Assembly: GCA_015680685.1 (NCBI GenBank)
Contig: MNCI01008287.1
Location: 124,474 to 188,473 of the forward strand
DNA length: 64,000 nucleotides
Direction of reading: 5' to 3'
From: Gnetum montanum
Taxonomy: Eukaryota > Streptophyta > Gnetopsida > Gnetales > Gnetaceae
This document shows, in pieces, positions 11,750 to 23,052 of this stretch. Made by a program: the position numbers and the translations under genes. The notes below the pieces were generated by a model, which was given only the letters and a program-made list of their open reading frames with translations, was not told the origin of the DNA and searched no databases. Every line of letters begins with the position of its first letter. Position 1 is the first letter of the stretch.

Positions 11750-12338
11750 GATGAGCTCTTCGATTCATCCTTGCAACACTTGAGATTTGTTTTCTTATGC
11801 ATTTCTTTTATTTTATTTTCTTATGCATTTATTTTATTTTAATTTATTTTATGCACTTTACATTTCTGTTATTAGCACAGCAATTCATTTTGATGAATTA
11901 AGAAAATTGTTAAATAACACAACCAAGACCACTTCAAACATGTGTGTAACACTTGGTAACCCAATAACGATTAGCGTTTGGTAATCCCAGCAGTGTTGCA
12001 CTAGTTCAGGATGTGTACGGCAAGTGGGAACAGATGCTAGTGTTAGGATTAGTTATAAGTTAGTTAATGAGTAGTTAAGTTAAATTAGTCACTTAGTTAC
12101 CTCTCTCCTTCCCTACTAGCATAGGACATAAAAACATAAAAGCTATAAAAATCATATTCCTCAAGCTTACTTAACCATACAATCGTGACATACAGGTAAG
12201 CTTGGGAAGACAACAATCAACCAATATGTCCTTGTTCCACAAGGGTGTGTAAGCACTTAGTCCTTGGAATTTGACCAAATCATGCGTGAAATGCTTGTAT
12301 TCATATGGTTGAGCGTAGGGGTACCTTGCCGTTCATCG

Positions 12339-13395
12339 ACCCTTGGAGGAAAAGTTTCATGAATGATATAAGGTCCTTTCCACAATGTTTGAAATTTATT
12401 TTTGTGGGGTACATGTGTGGGATTCCAATAAAGAACCTTATCTCCTTGTTGTTATTTGACTTTTCTAATCCTTTGGTCATGATGTTGTTTGTTAAATGCC
12501 TTGTGTAGTTCAGTAAATGACAGGGTGGCTAATCATTTTTCATCTAGCAAGTTAAGGTTCATTAGCCATTCTTTTTATGCTAGATTAAGGTTAAGGTTAA
12601 GGTCACATGCTATGGATAGTGTACGAAGCTCTGCTTAAATAGGAAGTGTCAAAATTTTACTATACACTAACTCATAGGAAGAGTAGCCTATAGGGAGTTT
12701 CCATGTGGAGCGATATGCCCAGAGAGCATCATTCAATTTTGTGCTCTAGTCTCACCTATACTTGTTAATGGTTCATGTTAATATTTTTGTGATCTCCCTA
12801 TTGGTGACCTCAGCTTGACCATTCCCTTGAAGATGATATGGTGCAGTCAGTTTATGCTCAACTCCTAAGCATTGCATTAAATTTTGAAAAGTCAAACCTA
12901 TAAAATATGTACCATTGTCAAAAATAAGTGCATAAGGCATACCAAACCTGTTTATGATTTGTTGTTGAACAACTCGTGTAGCGATAGATGATGTATAGTC
13001 CATAACAGTGGCTGCTTCTACCCACTTGGTAAAATAGTTAACAGCAACAACAATGTAGGCTTTTCCATTGGACATTGGTGTAATAGGCCCCATAAAATAA
13101 ATTCCCGATATGTTGAAGGGTTCTAAAGGTTGAATCCATTGTTGCGGACCCTCCATTCTAGCAATCATTCCCCCATCACGTTGGCAGTGTTCACAAGATT
13201 GGATGAAATGATGAGCATCCCAGAACAATGTAAGCCAATAATATCTCGCAAGCAAAATTTTTATGGCTGTTCATCTCCCCACATAATGACCCCCACAAGG
13301 GACCTCATGAGTGTCTTGGAGAACTTGCAATTGATCTACATCGGGAACACACCATCGAACTAAGCCATTGAGACATACCTTATAAAGGTGTCCAT
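12339..13395 (-). pseudogene. Element B integrase
   Basis: Clearest open part is 13255-12773: zinc finger end (CEHC), IYFMGPITPMSNGKAYIVV, FDNGTYF and GQAEVTNREI. Of the catalytic triad, the second Asp (FDNGTYF) and the Glu (GQAEV) are kept, but the first Asp is Tyr (IYFMGP). The C-terminal tail (WNPTHVP, LWKGPYII) runs to 12340. Confidence 0.85.
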
Positions 13396-15112
13396 TGATT
13401 TCCATGAAATATTTGGCTCAGTGAAGAAACTATTGTTTCTTTTTAATGTCTAACCCTTGTGGTGTTTCTTGTGTAAGCAGATAAGTAAGAATGCTACTAT
13501 ACCAATTTTTCTCAATGGGAAAGTGATTGTTTATCACACCTACAAAGAGGAGTTCATCAGGGAAATGGTCAAAATTTGGATATTCATCCTCTTTGTTGTC
13601 CCATCGCAATCGAGATAAATGATCAACAACAACATTTTCAATGCCTTTACGATCGATCATCGTAAGATCAAACTCTTGTAAGATCACAAGCCATCGTATG
13701 ATGCAAGGGCTCACCATTAGTTTATTCATTAGGAACCGAATTGCACTATGATCTGTATGTACAAATATCTTATAGCCCGATACATAGTGCCTAAATTTTT
13801 CTAGTGCAAGCACCACATCCATTCACTCTTTTTCTATTGTGGTGTAATTGAGTTGTGCACCAACGATACTTTGACTTGCATAGTGGATGTAATAGGGATG
13901 TTTTTGGTCATCTAACTATGTAAGTATAGCTCCTAAGGCAAATTTAGACACGTTAGTCATTATGTTGAATGGTTTGAACCAATCAAGAGCTTGTAGAATA
14001 GGTGTTTCTACAAGCTTCTACTTTAAGGTTGGGAAGGCTAGCTCACATTCCTTGGTCCATTCAAAAGGTACATCCTTCTTCATTAGTTCTACTAAAGGTT
14101 TTTCAATCCTTGAAAAGTTCTCAATGAAGCGTCTATAATAGCCAATATGTCCAAGGAAGGATCAAATGTCTTTTATAGTTTCAGGTTACTGAGTGATTCC
14201 TTGGATGACCTTAATTTTTTCAGGATCTACTTCTATCCCTGTTTGTAAAATCTTGTGCCCTAATACAATGCCCTCTTGGACCATTAAATGGCTTTTTTTC
14301 CACTTGAGCCTTAAGTTGATTTCTACACATCATTTCAGTACTTGCTCTAATTGATCTAATGCTTGTTCAAAGTCCACTCCATAGGTGGAGAAATTGTCCA
14401 TAAATATCCCCATACCATTTCCTATTTGCTACTGAAAGATACTTAGAACCAAACGTTGAAATGTTGCTGGGGCATTGCACAAGCCAAATGGCATCTGCTT
14501 ATATGCAAATGTCCCCTAAGGACTTGTGAACATAGTCTTGGCTTGGTCTTCTGGTGCTATTCAAATTTAATTATATCCACTATAGCCATCCAGAAAACTA
14601 TAGTAGCAATGCCCTGCGATGATATCTAAGATTTGGTTGAGGAATGGCAATGGGAAGTGGTCTTTAAATGTTGCCATGTTCAGTAGCCTAAAGTCTATAC
14701 ACACCCTCCATTTACCTCCCTCTTTGGGTACAATGACTAATGGACTAACCCAATCACTATTAGCAATGGGATAGATGAACCCATCTTTTAGAAGTTTTTC
14801 AATTTCTTCTTTAACCACTTGCTTAAGCTTTGGGCTTAGTCATCTCTACGGTTATCATCAAGGTTTCATGGAGGGGTCAGTGTAAATTCTATGTTGGCAT
14901 ATCCTAGGATCTATTCCATTTAATTCAAGATATGACCAAGCAAAGGCTTTCGACCATTTTTTTACCATTTTCAGCAGTCTTTCTTTTTGTTGAGGAGCGA
15001 GCCTAGCATTAATGATTACCGATTTTTCATTTTTGAAAAATGTATACTCCATACCAGTGGGCAATGGTTTTAACTCAATGGGCTTTTTCTTTAAATCATT
15101 AGGGATTTCCAA
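13396..15112 (-). pseudogene. Element B reverse transcriptase and RNase H
   Basis: Segments 15112-14858, 14818-14567 and 13822-13430 are open; between them the frame shifts. Fingers/palm words KWRVCIDFRLLNMATF and HFPLPFLNQ, the box GIFMDNFSTYG (second catalytic Asp is Asn), thumb and RNase H (HTDHSAI, VVDHLSRLRW) are present. The linker has a single copy of the 45-codon unit duplicated in A. Confidence 0.87.
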
Positions 15113-15259
15113 ATTCCCCCAGTTGATATTTTCGATGTCAAGACTTGGAAGTTAGCAATGGACTTACTCTAATATATTTATGCTATCAATATAGGTGCAA
15201 GTCAAGCTCTCATTTGGTTCCATACATATAGTTGAATCATTCTCTTGGTTAGCTATCAA

Positions 15260-16280
15260 CCACTAGGTGCCTTCCTGTCTTGTGGTTGCTGCATACAGGC
15301 ATCTTTGTATGTTAGTTATTGGTGCAAATTGGTTGCATGCAGGCAATGTTAAACGTTGTACAAACTGGGACTTCTGCACGCAATTACACCCTGTGTCACT
15401 GTATGCGATGCATGGAAATTTCTTCTTCTTGATCTTTCCAAATGTATTTTCCTTTGATATTTCTAGGGAAAAATCATGTATTCCTAGGTGCACATCAATT
15501 GTGCTTAGCCATGCTCTTCCCATTATGATTGGGAAGTCCCCCTTAGAGTTGTTGACTTGAATCACTAGGAAATCGATTGGATATGACCACCTACAAATAT
15601 TGGTGACAATGTCCTTCACTAGTCCTAATGGGACAGTGATGGACTAGTTGGCCAACTCTAAACATATGTTACTCTTTTTTAGTGGAGGCAGGTTCCAGGT
15701 TTTGTACATTTCTTGAGAGATTAAGTTAACACCAGTACTAAATCCAAAAGAGCTTTGCAAGGTTCGTTCCTAGCAATTTGCAAATATATCAGAGGACTTC
15801 CAAGATTAGAGAATTTCCTAAGAAGATGGCCAGCTTTAATCCAATCACTAATTGCATGAGTTAACATGACCATGTGTGTTAAGTATGGTCTTTGGTTCAA
15901 AGGAAGCTCCGAAGATTCGAATGGTGGTGAGGCATTTGGAGAATTTTCCGCTTGTGGTTGAAAGGACTTAGTTGGCCTATTGGTTCTAAAGAAATGTCTC
16001 TTCTTTATGCAATTGTCTAAACCAACAATACATTGAGGGTTAATAGCCCTTGTAGCGTTACATTGTTGCGGCTGGGCAGGGAGCTCACCCTGCATAGTTG
16101 GAGCAAGTGGTGATGGAGCTAAGGGTGGAAGAGGTGCAGTCAAATGAAAAGGATAATACGTTTGTGAAACCTCCCTTCTAGAAGAATGAGTTCTATAGTA
16201 CTCATAGGTTTGGTAGTGAGACTGAGGAGTAACATGACTAGTAGAGTCACGTGGAGAGATTGGTTGCTGCACATAGTATC
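15260..16280 (-). pseudogene. Element B protease and preceding linker
   Basis: The Pro/Gln/Tyr-rich linker (16272-15721) ends in HAISDWIKAGHLLRKFSNLG, and the frame then breaks at the active site (KALLDLVLVLT where A has ALLDSGSTINL). The flap part FPIIMGRAWLSTID lies at 15619-15263. A frameshift right after the catalytic Asp disables it. Confidence 0.8.
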
Positions 16281-16399
16281 CATATGGATCAGGTTGATGG
16301 TAAGGGTACTATTGACATGGTGGTGGCATTCCCCATGATTGTGGGTGTTTCCACTGTTGATACTGTTCATTTCTTTTTGGTGGATTTCCACTTGGAAAG

Positions 16400-18323
16400 G
16401 GTTGGTGGAACTATCTTGGGCTACCTTGAGGATAAGGTAACCTTCGGGGTGTTTTCCATCTATTTAATCATGGGTTTAGTGTGTACACCCCAGACTCCTG
16501 CAGATGTGAGATTACTAGGCAACATCCCTTAGGATGGTCATATTGACATATCTCACATTCATCATCATTGTTTGTATCCAAATCCATAACCTCTTCAACA
16601 ATGATAGCTTTGTCCTTACCTTTGTTACGTGCATATTCAATTTCTTTCTTTTTTCTCCTTTCTTGGTCACCACTTGAAGAGATGGTGAATAGGAAAACTT
16701 TGCCCATTTAAAAACTTGCATCAACAGTACCAGCAAAGGTGGACCAAATGTGGGACTCCCTAGATAATAGATTTCAAACCATTCTCAAAATAGTAGAGGA
16801 GTCTATTGTATTCCTCCACTCTCTCTCTTTTTGTTAACTCACCTTCCTCCTTAGTAACTTGCTCCAACAATCTTTGTACTTGATGGGGCTCCAAGCTTGG
16901 ATAGTCTTCCTTAGGCATAAGTCCCAAGGGTTCTTCATGTTTTGTGCCTAAGTCCATCTATGAGATGGCATAGTTGTTCCCTCTGCGAGTAACCATGGTT
17001 AGGGCAACGATGTAATAATGCATAATATTGGCCCATGGTAGCATCCAATGGTTCATGTCCTCCTTTTTTCCATCCTTGGATTTTCTTTTGTAGGTTGGAC
17101 ACTCGGGAGTACGTTTGATACTTATCATTGAATAGTTCTAACATGGTACTCCATCGGTGAATGGATTCCGGTTCTAAGGATCAGTACCATCTTTCCACTT
17201 CCTTCATCAGTGTCCATGGAAACAACTTGAGTTTTTGCCACTCATTTTCTATGTTTTGCAAGGCACATGCATCGTGAAATGCTTGCAAATGATTTTGAGG
17301 ATCAGCATTGTATCCCCCTTCAAATTGTGGGATATTTTTCATGTCCAATCTTTTGATCCTACTATCTTTTTGGTGCCCTATTGGGATTCTAATAGCCTCA
17401 GTTATATCTAGCATACTTCGAGTAACGAGTAGGGATTCATCGTGATCATATTCTCTATGGCATCTATGATGCCTATGTTATTTCCTATTCTCCCTTCTTT
17501 TGTGATGTGTTTCTCGAGAATGCCCTTGTCCCCTTTCTTGACTATTTTGTCTATTATTCCTGTTCTGCCTACCATTATCCTCAGGGTCTTTCCCTTTGCG
17601 ACTGTGTTTCGATCCTAAAGGAGAAGGGGAAGGAGATGATGGAGGTGAAGACAGAGGAGGACCATTATTATGACGGTGCCTGCTGCCTTCTCTTCGGTGG
17701 TCACGACCTCGATTACGATTACGATCAAAATGTCCATCTTTTTCATGTGCTCGTGTTCCTTTTTCAGATCCTTTATGTCTATCAGCACTAGAATCTGGGT
17801 TATGGATAGTTAAGTAAAGATTCTGATACACAAACCCTTGACTAAAGTCAATGGGAGGAACATCATTTTGTGGAAGACCTCCTTAGGTAGGTTCATCACC
17901 CTCATTTTTACCTATGACATATGGGACCTCCTATGACCACTTCCCCTTCATAGATTTATGATGTCTCTCCTATTGTAGGTCCCTTTGACATTCTACCTCT
18001 ATGGGTCGATACTCTCTCAAGTCGTGTTCATGCACAACGTACTCTGCCTATAAGTGCTACATACCAATTTGTGCGAGAGCACAAAGAAGCATGCTTAGGA
18101 TTGAATGATTGGGAGATAACACTATGTTACCTTCTAAATCACGCCAACGCAATTGTTCATCCTAGTGGAGGATAAAGGTAAAGTTTGGTATATACTCATC
18201 GGAATGAACGTATACCACATGAAACTGTTGGGGCACTGGTGGGTCATCATGTGTACTCCGCCTCCGATTGTTCGTTGTGTCAAACCTAGGCAGTGAAACA
18301 CTCTCATAAGAAAAAGGAGACAT
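16400..18323 (-). pseudogene. Element B gag
   Basis: It starts near ATG 18323 (MSPFSYESVS), contains a conserved N-terminal block (VVYVHSDEYIPNFTFILH, then DEQ..WRD.EGN), then an Arg/Asp/His/Ser-rich basic segment (17831-17478). The gag core follows (RIKRLDMKNIPQFEGGYNAD, 17414-17181; LELFNDKYQTYSRVSNLQ, 17144-16935) and the zinc-knuckle-like CEICQYDHPKGCC at 16540-16500. Stops near 17000, 16750 and 18160 break it. The N-terminal block is shared with element C (59610-59314). Confidence 0.8.
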
Positions 18324-18449
18324 GATTAATTCTTCAGTGTGCGACACTTTTCTCTTCTCTTTTCTAATAATTTTAAGATAACCAACCCTAAGGGTTCGTT
18401 CCAATGATTAAAAGATTCCTAAGTTCTAATTAGCACACAAACAACAAAG

Positions 18450-18467
18450 TCCCTAACAACAGCACCA
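18450..18467 (-). promoter_or_regulatory. Primer-binding site of element B
   Basis: TGGTGCTGTTGTTAGGGA on the minus strand, one base from the LTR end. Compared with the site of element C it differs mainly by C-to-T and G-to-A changes, as expected of methylated DNA decay. The pairing tRNA should be checked against a tRNA set. Confidence 0.75.
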
Positions 18468-18468
18468 A

Positions 18469-19300
18469 TGATGAGCGGTGAGGTACCCCTATGCTCAACC
18501 ATATGAATATGAGCGTTATGTGTGATCTAATCGAACTCTAAGGACTAAGTGCTTATGCGCCTTCACAGAACAAGAATGGGTTAGGCGATTGTTGTCTTCC
18601 CAAGCTTACTCGTATGGCACGATTATATGATTAAGTAAACTTGAGGTATATGATTTTTTATGCTTTTTATGTTTTATGTCCTGGTGCTAAAGAGGAAAGA
18701 AGTGAATTAATTGAATAACTAATTTAAATTAATTAATTAGCTAGGTCCTAACTAGTCTTAACACCAGCATCCGCTCCCACTTTTCGTACACATCCTAAAC
18801 TAGTGTAACACTCCTGGGATTACCAAACCCTAATCGTTACTGGGTTACCAAGTGTTCCACACATGTTCAAAGTGGTCGTACTGAGTGTGCCTACTTGTGA
18901 AAATTAACAAATCAATAAAAGAAACATTAATTAGCTAATGAAATCATTAAAGAACTGTAAATACTATTAAGGGTGAGAGATAAGCTATTCTAAATGCTGC
19001 AAGGTTTATCACAAAGTTCGTCTTTATTTTCGAACACAAGGTATGCTTAGGTACACAATGCTCAAATAAAGATCCGTTCGTTTTATGACTCCTACTACGA
19101 GCACTCAGAAATAATTCTAACTCTGAGAGGGAGAAACTACAAGGGTTTGGGTAAGGGACTAAGAATTAACTACGAAACCAAGTGTGCCCGCCTCTTATTT
19201 ATAGGCAATGAGACAGGTCCCAATATCGAATGTCCGATATCGCTTGGCACGATCCGATATCACGGACCCGATATTGTAGCCCCAATATTGCGGCTCATCA
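18469..19300 (-). mobile_element. 5' LTR of element B
   Basis: Plus orientation TGATGAGCGGTGAGG to GCGGCTCATCA, 832 bp, adjacent to the primer site. It has a TATA box at 19203-19196 and a U3 (19204-19300) with three to four GATATCGG/CGATATTG words. R and U5 match the A, C and solo LTRs; U3 does not. Confidence 0.85.
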
Positions 19301-20399
19301 AAAACCATTGTATTTTTTAAAGTAATCAAACTATATTCGGTGTTATAACCCAAAAAAAAATTAACTATAGGTGCACCAAAGCCACACCACCAACATGATA
19401 CTTTGGAAGAATATAACAGTGCTTTGAGTGTGACTCAAACCAATAACATCTTGCCTACAAATCCTTATCAAATAATAAGCTAACCACTTGAGGTCAATGT
19501 TGGAATCTAAAACTTTTTTTCTTTTCAAAACCATAACTTGGAACTTCCAAATCAAGAGTCTTGCCACTAGACTAACTATTTCAAATAACTCTCATTGACA
19601 ACAACCAAACTATATCAAACATAAGACATCAATTGTTGATTTAGCACAACTAGTGTAGCATGCCACTCATTCACTATTTAGATAAACTAATAATTAAAAA
19701 ACATTAAAAATTTGACGTAAATGGAATTTTATATAACAATTCAAATGAAGAATACAAAAATTCAACAAATCAAGGATAATATAGGTGTACTCGAAATAAA
19801 ACTATATTGGATATTGAAACCTGAAATACTTTATAGGTACACCCAAGACATAAGAAGTGATTTAAATAACTTGTGATCTCCTTTGACATAGCAATGCAAC
19901 ATCAATGTATAAAAAGCAATCAACTAATTGTAAATGTTGTTGAGATTTGGTTCTTGTTTCTCTACTCAACCAAGTTACCCAAGGGCCTCTGAAAATGGAA
20001 ACAATGCTTGAGGTCAAATTTTGATATAAACTGCCAAGTGCATGATGGATTTGACAAAAGGATTTTTCAAGGTGAACTACCAAGTATCTTGTGGATTTGA
20101 CAAAAGATTCATTAATTAGGTTGAAGCTGAAAAATCACAAGAGAAGAAAAATAGGCTAAAGTTGAAAAATCGCAAAAGGAGAAAATGAGCTGAATTTCAA
20201 AAATTGCAAAAGGAATTAAGCAAGTCTAGAAAAATATATTGAAATTTTAATTTAGATAAGTTTAAACTCATAATCATTAAGTTGTAAGTTAATCTCTTTA
20301 CCACTAGATCATTTGTCCTATTATAATAATTTATATTTTTTAATCATATTCAAATAATATTATCCAAAACTAATGGAAAGGACACATCAAAGAAGATCA

Positions 20400-20830
20400 T
20401 AAGCATTTTAATCTACTCATAAGACATACTTATCATCATGCCTCGTCTAACAAAATAGGTTTGGCTACCTAAGTTTTTTCATCATTCATCTCTATGAAGA
20501 GCTAGATATTTATTTGCAATTTCTTCCAATCATCTTCAATTCTATTTCCTATAGCTATCTTTTATCTTCCTTTCAATGATGTTCCTAGAACAGTGATATA
20601 GCAAGTTTTTTTGATATGCTCACACAAACCACATCTACAAGATCATTCTTATACCTTATTTAAAATAGAAATCACTTCAAACCTTCCTCTAGTGTCTGTA
20701 TTATGCAATTTATTTTTTCTCATAATATTCAACATCCATCTAAGCATTCACATTTTTATCCCACTGATTTGTTGTTTATGTCTCTTTTGTATTAACCAGC
20801 ATTCAACAACATATAAAATAACATAACAAT
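20400..20830 (-). mobile_element. RTE-type LINE 3' end fragment
   Basis: The minus strand encodes broken RTE reverse-transcriptase C-terminal words: VVECWLIQKRHKQQ, M.MLRWMLNIMRKNKLHN, then DDWKKL. These match the usual ECWA.K..H, MRMLRWM.G.TR.D.IRN pattern. Several stops; 5'-truncated as is typical of LINEs. Confidence 0.65.
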
Positions 20831-21560
20831 GACTCAAACCACCATCCTCTTAGGAGCTCTAGTAATAGGAAAGGAATCTTATACAACAATTCAAATAATT
20901 GGTACAAATGTTTAACAAATCAAGCATAATATGGATACACCCAAAACAAACTTATAGTGGGTATTGTGAGTTCAAGTCACACTTGAAGCACTATTTTATT
21001 CATTTATAATTCTTCTGAAGTATCATATTTATTTTTGGACTATATGTATTGGGTGTACTTATATTCAAATTATTCTCCCACCCCCTAACGTCTTAAATAA
21101 AATGAAATATATATATATTAAAAATTAAAACCAAAAACAATTTGAAACCCTAACCATTCTTCTTAAAAAAAACAATATTAAGTGTTAGAATAGAACCTAA
21201 AAAATCTTGATTCAAGGTGCACCTAAGAAATACCACCAACATGATACATTAGTAGAACATAAGAGAGCCTTAACTACAATGTGAATCAACAACATCTTCC
21301 TTGTTGAACAATAAACTCTCATTGACACCGACCAAACTATATTAAAAGTTTGTCAATCTTTGTACCACTCATTGGTTCCGAAAACAACAATTACTCTGCG
21401 AGATAATGATTACATATTAATAGTGTTGTGCCCAAGATATATAGGTTGGAAGGTGCAAGTTAGAATCTCTAGATTGAAAGATACAAGGTAGATTGGTTTT
21501 TTTTTAAGGTAAGACATGGAATACTCCACTTAACCCACTTGAACTCTCTTATAGTTTCCC

Positions 21561-21793
21561 ATATCTATGAACATGAACTTTGTTTTGAGTCTTTGTTCTT
21601 CAATTATTTTGACATTTGGCATTAAGAATTGAACTTGTTTCATTGACTACTATAATATCTATGAACATGAACTTTGTTTTGAGTCTTTGTTCTTCAATTA
21701 TTTTGACATTTGGCATTAAGAATTGAAGTCTTTGTTCTTCAATTATTTTGACATTTGGCATTAAGAATTGAACTTGTTTCATTGACTACTATA
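21561..21793. repeat. 94-bp tandem repeat with a nested 45-bp duplication
   Basis: A unit starting ATATCTATGAACATGAAC occurs at 21561 and 21655 (94-bp period). Its inner part starting GTCTTTGTTCTTCAATT occurs at 21589, 21683 and again at 21728 (45-bp step). Copies are nearly identical, so the event is recent. Confidence 0.9.
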
Positions 21794-22383
21794 AGACTAG
21801 TGGTGAATAGCATTCCATAGAAGGGCCTTCCTCAAGGATACCTTATGGTAGCTGGTGAATAATTTTCTACTTAAATAGTAGATATTCCTTTTTCAGTATG
21901 TTGTATAATCATTCAACTAGAAAAGAAAATGACCCATTTTTGTTTTCTTTATTATGAATATTAGTTGCAAAGTTCAGTGATTTTATAGTGATGCCACAAA
22001 TCAAATAAACTAACAATAAACATTATAGCTCTCACCATAAAAGGAATCTTATACAATAATTCAAATCAACTTCTATAAAGGGAATCTGATATAACAATTC
22101 AAATTAACTATACAAAAGTTTGACAAATTAAACAATGGCTTAACTATATATTTATGACATTTATTATTTGGCTGAGAGAATATGTTTATTTATAGATTTA
22201 ATAAAATCTCAAAATTGGCTCACTAAGAATTGATATTCATATTTTAAAAAATCAAAACCAATGTATGTTCTCCCATAATAATTCTCCTAAAAAAATTCCA
22301 TGTTATGACCATAATTATGTATTTCCCATGACAATGTCTAGTGAAAAAGTTTATCTCTTAACCCAGCATTTCAATGATAATTA

Positions 22384-22389
22384 TTTATT
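22384..22389 (-). terminator. Candidate polyadenylation signal of the SAMTL-like gene
   Basis: AATAAA on the minus strand, about 350 bases past the stop codon, in AT-rich DNA. It is the nearest canonical hexamer I saw downstream; plant signals are loose, so this is only a candidate. Confidence 0.25.
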
Positions 22390-22737
22390 TCTGTGACAAC
22401 ACCTAACTCGACCAAAATAATCTCGCAGATGATAAACCTAAGAATTCCATCACAACCATAATAAAAAGAATAATACAAAATATCATAAACAATCAAATTG
22501 AAAATTGAGAAGAATTCATAAAACCATTGGTACGATCGTTTAAAATGCTGATTAACAAAGTTTTGGATTTGTACATAGTGCAATGAAAAATTTTCATGAC
22601 TTTGGGATTCATATTCCAAAATCAAAATTTAATGCATATGAAAGAAGCTCGGACAAAGGAAAACATTAACATGTGACATTGAGATCAATTTTGCAGTCCA
22701 TGCTCGGAACAACAACAACAAAAATTGCAAGGTTTAC

Positions 22738-23052
22738 CTACTGGACATTACTGTGCTTTGCTATTATTGTTTTCTTGGCTAATTCATAACCAGCAAAATT
22801 CATTGCTCCAAGAGGTGCTATCCAAAAGAACCGAGGAACAGCTCCCTTGAAAAGGCCAAGGGGCCCTTCATGTTGCAAAATTGTAGAAGCAATAGCAAAC
22901 ATAGTGACTGGTACCCCAGGAGTTGCTGTCATCATCCTTGTTTTAAGGACGTCAAAAGGTGTTGTAGCAACAGCAGCCAGGCCACCTGAGAGTGCTCCAA
23001 CTGCTATTGTTTCCCATGGAGCTAATTCACGGTTGACTAGTTGCTGAGCAGC
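22738..23052 (-). CDS. SAMTL: SAMTL-like gene, exon 7 (carrier repeat 3 and stop)
   Basis: This exon encodes residues 710-813. It contains the third signature TTPFDVLKTRMM, then GLFKGAVPRFFWIAPLGAMNF and the last helix, ending KHSNVQ and TAG at 22740-22738. The tail is a little shorter than in Arabidopsis. The stop is followed at once by GTAAAC, which looks like a splice donor, so a 3' UTR intron is possible. Confidence 0.92.
   Translation of the reverse strand, partial: AAQQLVNRELAPWETIAVGALSGGLAAVATTPFDVLKTRMMTATPGVPVTMFAIASTILQHEGPLGLFKGAVPRFFWIAPLGAMNFAGYELAKKTIIAKHSNVQ

Larger units (their letters stand above)
4073..12338 (+). mobile_element. Ty3/gypsy element A, 5'-truncated by element F
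   Basis: Order is gag, protease, reverse transcriptase, RNase H, integrase, a long 3' region and a 3' LTR. That order and the RT wording (HFPLPFVDQ, FLDGYSKY, GTFAYK, FGLCNAP) place it among plant Athila/Tat-like gypsy elements; lineage is tentative. Alignment with element B starts at about 4077, directly after the F LTR. Its 5' LTR, primer site and gag N-terminus should lie left of the window, beyond F. Many stops and frameshifts make it a dead copy. Confidence 0.85.
11403..12338 (+). mobile_element. 3' LTR of element A
   Basis: It starts TGATGAG after the polypurine tract and ends GGGGTACCTTGCCGTTCATCG, the same end as the other LTRs of the family with CA changed to CG. It holds U3 tandem repeats (11408-11548), a TATA box and AATAAA. 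Directly after it the integrase end of element B begins, in opposite orientation. Confidence 0.85.
12339..19300 (-). mobile_element. Ty3/gypsy element B, 3' end cut off by element A
   Basis: Same family as A and C. From right to left it has a 5' LTR, primer site, gag, protease, RT, RNase H and integrase. Coding similarity runs to the last base before the A LTR at 12338, so A most likely inserted here and the 3' part of B lies beyond the left edge. The bases bordering A are accct (12339-12343), the expected duplication. Many stops and frameshifts. Confidence 0.85.
19301..22370. other. Intergenic repeats 3' of the host gene
   Basis: No gene is visible. AT-rich DNA with two diverged copies of one segment (about 19350-19880 and 21200-22110). 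They share CACCAACATGATAC, CTCTCATTGACAMCRACCAAACTATAT and GGAATYTTATAYAACAATTCAAAT. A further partial copy lies at 20870-20980. Embedded are an RTE-type LINE 3' end (20400-20830), tRNA-like fragments on the minus strand (near 19570-19490 and 20315-20255) and a tandem repeat at 21561-21793. Confidence 0.5.
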
